A DNA stretch of 64,000 nt from assembly GCF_011305535.1 (NCBI RefSeq), contig NZ_CP049905.1:682001-746000 (forward strand). Direction: 5' to 3'. Position numbers and translations under genes: made by a program. Under the pieces are notes generated by a model. The model was not told the origin of the DNA. It made no database searches and saw nothing but the letters and a program-made list of their open reading frames with translations. The DNA is from Diaphorobacter sp. HDW4B. GTDB lineage: Bacteria > Pseudomonadota > Gammaproteobacteria > Burkholderiales > Burkholderiaceae_C. How positions within the stretch are numbered: the stretch's first letter is position 1; every line of letters starts with the position of its first letter. This document shows positions 61,391-64,000 of the stretch, one piece after another.

Positions 61391-63963
61391 ACGGCCTTCA
61401 GCTCCTCGGTGGTGGATGTGAGAACGATGGAGGTGATGCGCGCCGCGCTCTCGATCTCCACCTGGTGTTCCAGCCAGCGGCCCGGCGGCAGGCGCTGCGG
61501 CTGCAGGTTGGTGAACGTGGCTATGTGGCGCAGCTCGCCGTCGCCCCAGAGTCGCAGGGTCACGGGCTGTGCAGCGCTCTGCTGGCCGTAGACCTTGGCC
61601 CACGCGAGCGGCAACTGCTGGCCCTGCGTAGCAACGCTGGACTTCCACGCGCCCACACGGCGGCCGCTGCCGGTGAAGCACTCCATGATGTCGGTGCCGT
61701 GGGCCACATACATCAGGTCGTTGAACTTGTCTGACCACACCGCCGTGCCGGACAGATCGATGTGCCCCAGCTTCATGCCGTCCTGAATGCTGAACGCGAG
61801 ACAGCCGCCGCCCGCCCCCGCATAGAACAGGTAGTAGACGCCCTCGTGCTCGGCGCCGAACATACTCGACGGCTGGAGCTTCTGCCAGTCTTCGCGCGCA
61901 ATGAGTTGGCGCGTGACCACCTGAATGCCGCCCGAGTTGGCCAAGCACAAGCCATCGGGCGATGCATACAGCACCCCGCCCTGCACGCCCACGATGGAGC
62001 GCCGCGCCACGCACGACTGATTGCTGTCCAGGCGCAGCGCCGACATGCTGGCCGAGTGCGCGCCGGTGATGAAATACGGGTTGCCCGTGGTGCCGACGAA
62101 CAGCGTCTGATCAAAGCACGCCATTCCCACGACCGGAAATTCCGTAGTGACCTGATACTCCACCGGCCACGCATATGGCACGTAGGGCTCACAGAATGCA
62201 ACCGTGTTGTCGAGGAACCCTGCCATGATGCCGTTGGGCATGCCAGCCATCCCGCGCAGATAGGGATTCGCGCCGACCGTGGGTTTGTTGTCGCCCGCAT
62301 ATTGGCCATCCATACGATACGGAGGCGCGGACCAAGTGAACTGCGGCTGCAGGCTCTCCAACTCCTCACTCGCCTTGTCATCGAGGAACTGCGCGACCGA
62401 GATCTGCAGCTCCTGCACCAATTGCCAGGCGCTTGCCGTGCTGGATGTGTTGCTGCGGTAGACACGCCACTTCGTCACATTGCGCGCGGCGTGACTCTCG
62501 CCCGTCATGGCGCCGGGCCGGGTGATGGTCACCGTGTCGTTGGCATCCACCTCCAGCATATCGGAGAGTGGCGATGGCTCGGACTCCTCGCCCCAATCTG
62601 TGACAAACGCCACCACGTAAAAGCGCGAGTCCACCACGCGCTCCACCGTCTCGCCCGCGATGTCGGCCACGCCACCCAGCTTGTCGAGCCACTGGCCGAT
62701 GAGCTTCACATCGTCGGTGGCTGCCTTGTACTGCTTGGCGAGCTGCGTCTGGATGCTGGACACCAGCGAAGTGCAACGCTGCTGAATCTCCACCAGTCGA
62801 GAGTTCATGCTGGCCGACTGCGATTGGCCCTCTGCCTTGCCAGTGCTGTAGGCGTCCAACGCATCGTAGTAGGCCTCCAGATCCTTCTGGTACTGGGTCC
62901 ACAGCGGGTTCTCGTGCACACCAGTGGAATCGCCCGGATCGGAAATCCACTGCCCACCTTCGGGCGCGGTCGGCTTATTGGGCGGCTCGGCAGGCGTGCT
63001 CCATGACTTGGTCAGCGCGAGGCCTGCAAACTCCTTGACCAGCTTGTCGAGCTCGCTGCGCCAGTTGGTGCATTCGGTACCGGGTTTGGTCGCACCCTCC
63101 AGCAAGTCGGCCAGCTTGTCCGCTTGGCCTGCCGTCAAGATCGTTGTGCCCGATTTCTCACCGGCAGTATCCGGATACTCGTGAAGCTGCAAGGCCTCGA
63201 TCAGTTCAGGGCGTCGCCATGGGTATGAATACGGCATGGCCGCGACGGGGATAGCCCAGCCACTCGCGGTCTTCATCGCAGACAGACGGGTCATATCCAT
63301 GGCGCAGGCCTCGGCACGCGCATCCGTGACCACGGCATACAAGCTACCCGGCTCAGCAGAGCCGCCGACCGCCGCGGACAGCGACAGTCCATAGTTCTCG
63401 GTCGGGCCCGCGTAGGATTTGCCACTGGCATCCCAGCGAATCACAGCCTGATTGCCCTCGTGTGGAATCACTGTTGCCAGCAAGTCCTCGCGCACCGCCT
63501 CGGCAAACTCGCCATACAGCCAGGTCTGGGCCTCCTCGGTGGTGAACTCGTCCACCACCTGCATCTCGGCCTTGGGCTTGACCGGGCGCACCACGCCAAG
63601 CTGGCGATCATTGCCGCGCGAATCAATCACACGCGGGCGCTCGCTGCCGTCGTTGGTGGTGACGTAGGTGCGCTCCGTGGCTTCGTCGTTGATCTGCCCT
63701 TTCACGAAAGACATCTCTTTCGCGTAGGAACGGATTGCCGCATTGGGGTTCTGGATCACCTGACCATTCACATCACGATGGAAACGATGCAGCGTGAGCG
63801 CACCCGAGACGCACGCCGAGTGCACCCGGTCATCCGCCAGTGGCCAGAACTCTCCGCTCGGCAGAAACAGATTGGAATTGCGCCGCGCGAAGTTGGAGCC
63901 CAGCGCGCGATCCGACACGCTGGGCGCTTCGCCGACAAAGTTGGACAGCTTGTAGGTCGTCAT
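61387..63963 (-). CDS. Large phage structural protein
   Basis: 858 residues. Region ~440-530 has an FN3-like segment (SRFYVVAFVTDWGEESEPSPLSDML ... WRVYRSNTSSTASAWQLV). Repeated blade-like stretches follow (MAGFLDNTVAFCEPYVPYAWP; GVQGGVLYASPDGLCLANSGGIQVV; MFGAEHEGVYYLFYAG), suggesting a beta-propeller. Such proteins are seen in podovirus tails. ATGA overlap with both neighbours places it in the virion operon. Exact role unknown. Confidence 0.7.
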   Translation of the reverse strand: MTTYKLSNFVGEAPSVSDRALGSNFARRNSNLFLPSGEFWPLADDRVHSACVSGALTLHRFHRDVNGQVIQNPNAAIRSYAKEMSFVKGQINDEATERTYVTTNDGSERPRVIDSRGNDRQLGVVRPVKPKAEMQVVDEFTTEEAQTWLYGEFAEAVREDLLATVIPHEGNQAVIRWDASGKSYAGPTENYGLSLSAAVGGSAEPGSLYAVVTDARAEACAMDMTRLSAMKTASGWAIPVAAMPYSYPWRRPELIEALQLHEYPDTAGEKSGTTILTAGQADKLADLLEGATKPGTECTNWRSELDKLVKEFAGLALTKSWSTPAEPPNKPTAPEGGQWISDPGDSTGVHENPLWTQYQKDLEAYYDALDAYSTGKAEGQSQSASMNSRLVEIQQRCTSLVSSIQTQLAKQYKAATDDVKLIGQWLDKLGGVADIAGETVERVVDSRFYVVAFVTDWGEESEPSPLSDMLEVDANDTVTITRPGAMTGESHAARNVTKWRVYRSNTSSTASAWQLVQELQISVAQFLDDKASEELESLQPQFTWSAPPYRMDGQYAGDNKPTVGANPYLRGMAGMPNGIMAGFLDNTVAFCEPYVPYAWPVEYQVTTEFPVVGMACFDQTLFVGTTGNPYFITGAHSASMSALRLDSNQSCVARRSIVGVQGGVLYASPDGLCLANSGGIQVVTRQLIAREDWQKLQPSSMFGAEHEGVYYLFYAGAGGGCLAFSIQDGMKLGHIDLSGTAVWSDKFNDLMYVAHGTDIMECFTGSGRRVGAWKSSVATQGQQLPLAWAKVYGQQSAAQPVTLRLWGDGELRHIATFTNLQPQRLPPGRWLEHQVEIESAARITSIVLTSTTEELKAV

Positions 63964-64000
63964 GCCTGCACAGTGGCAGGCTTGGCACGCACTGGACTAT
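63960..64000 (-). CDS. 3' end of another phage gene (partial)
   Basis: Only 12 codons remain (ending ...SPVRAKPATVQA) before a TGA that overlaps the next ATG as ATGA, the same coupling used throughout this operon. It continues past the right edge. Confidence 0.4.
   Translation of the reverse strand, partial: SPVRAKPATVQA

Overview
The window looks like a chromosomal segment of a high-GC betaproteobacterium, most likely a Comamonadaceae member (Comamonas/Delftia/Acidovorax-like). The evidence is the gene families (nitronate monooxygenase, DmdC-type acyl-CoA dehydrogenase, etfBA, DUF2242 lipoprotein, BaeSR with an RND pump), two proteins with IPTL/VPTM-type C-terminal sorting signals, and a long inverted-repeat element of a type I associate with this family. 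These are assignments by family recognition; no database search was run.

Positions 1-51358 are chromosomal. A secreted beta-repeat protein (open at the left edge) is followed by a five-gene, translationally coupled cluster (2387-7114): GNAT-like acyltransferase, fatty acyl-AMP ligase, acyl carrier protein, SDR and cytochrome P450. This looks like a small uncharacterised lipid or N-acyl metabolite pathway. Next come a radical SAM gene of the PA0069 family with a near-consensus LexA box, an Rnk-like regulator, a membrane acyltransferase, a BASS transporter, a LysR/MFS divergent pair, an AbrB/PIN toxin-antitoxin pair, a fatty-acid oxidation block (etfBA, acyl-CoA dehydrogenase, nitronate monooxygenase), enoyl-CoA hydratase with an MscS channel, and an HDAC-like deacetylase. 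A MoxR/DUF58/transglutaminase operon with a lytic transglycosylase follows. After that come a leucine-type substrate-binding protein with a DUF2242 lipoprotein, Hsp20, ArgE, a complete MacAB-type tripartite exporter, WrbA and TsaD. Then follow a 524-bp palindromic element, a CBS protein, a DUF937 protein with an EF-hand loop, a dmeR/dmeF cobalt-nickel efflux pair, a BaeSR-like two-component system and a divergent AcrAB-TolC-type RND operon.

Positions 51637-64000 appear to be an integrated element. The 3' end of a tRNA-Val(GAC)-like gene, with a strong terminator behind it, sits just after the RND operon and reads on the minus strand, as expected for the displaced att copy left by a tRNA-targeting integrase. 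Inside lie a DUF1566/Ig-repeat protein with an IPTL-like tail, an IS3-family element (54273-55504) without target duplication, and a minus-strand phage tail module extending past the right edge. The IS truncates a phage virion gene.

Between the IS and the tail genes is an AT-richer zone of very small genes. It holds a 45-residue glutamine-rich ORF with its own RBS and terminator, and three related 55-61-residue proteins. Two of these three are preceded by nearly identical 58-60-nt leaders that fold into two hairpins, the second burying the ribosome binding site. These leaders and the fatty acyl-AMP ligase cluster are the strongest candidates here for something not yet described.
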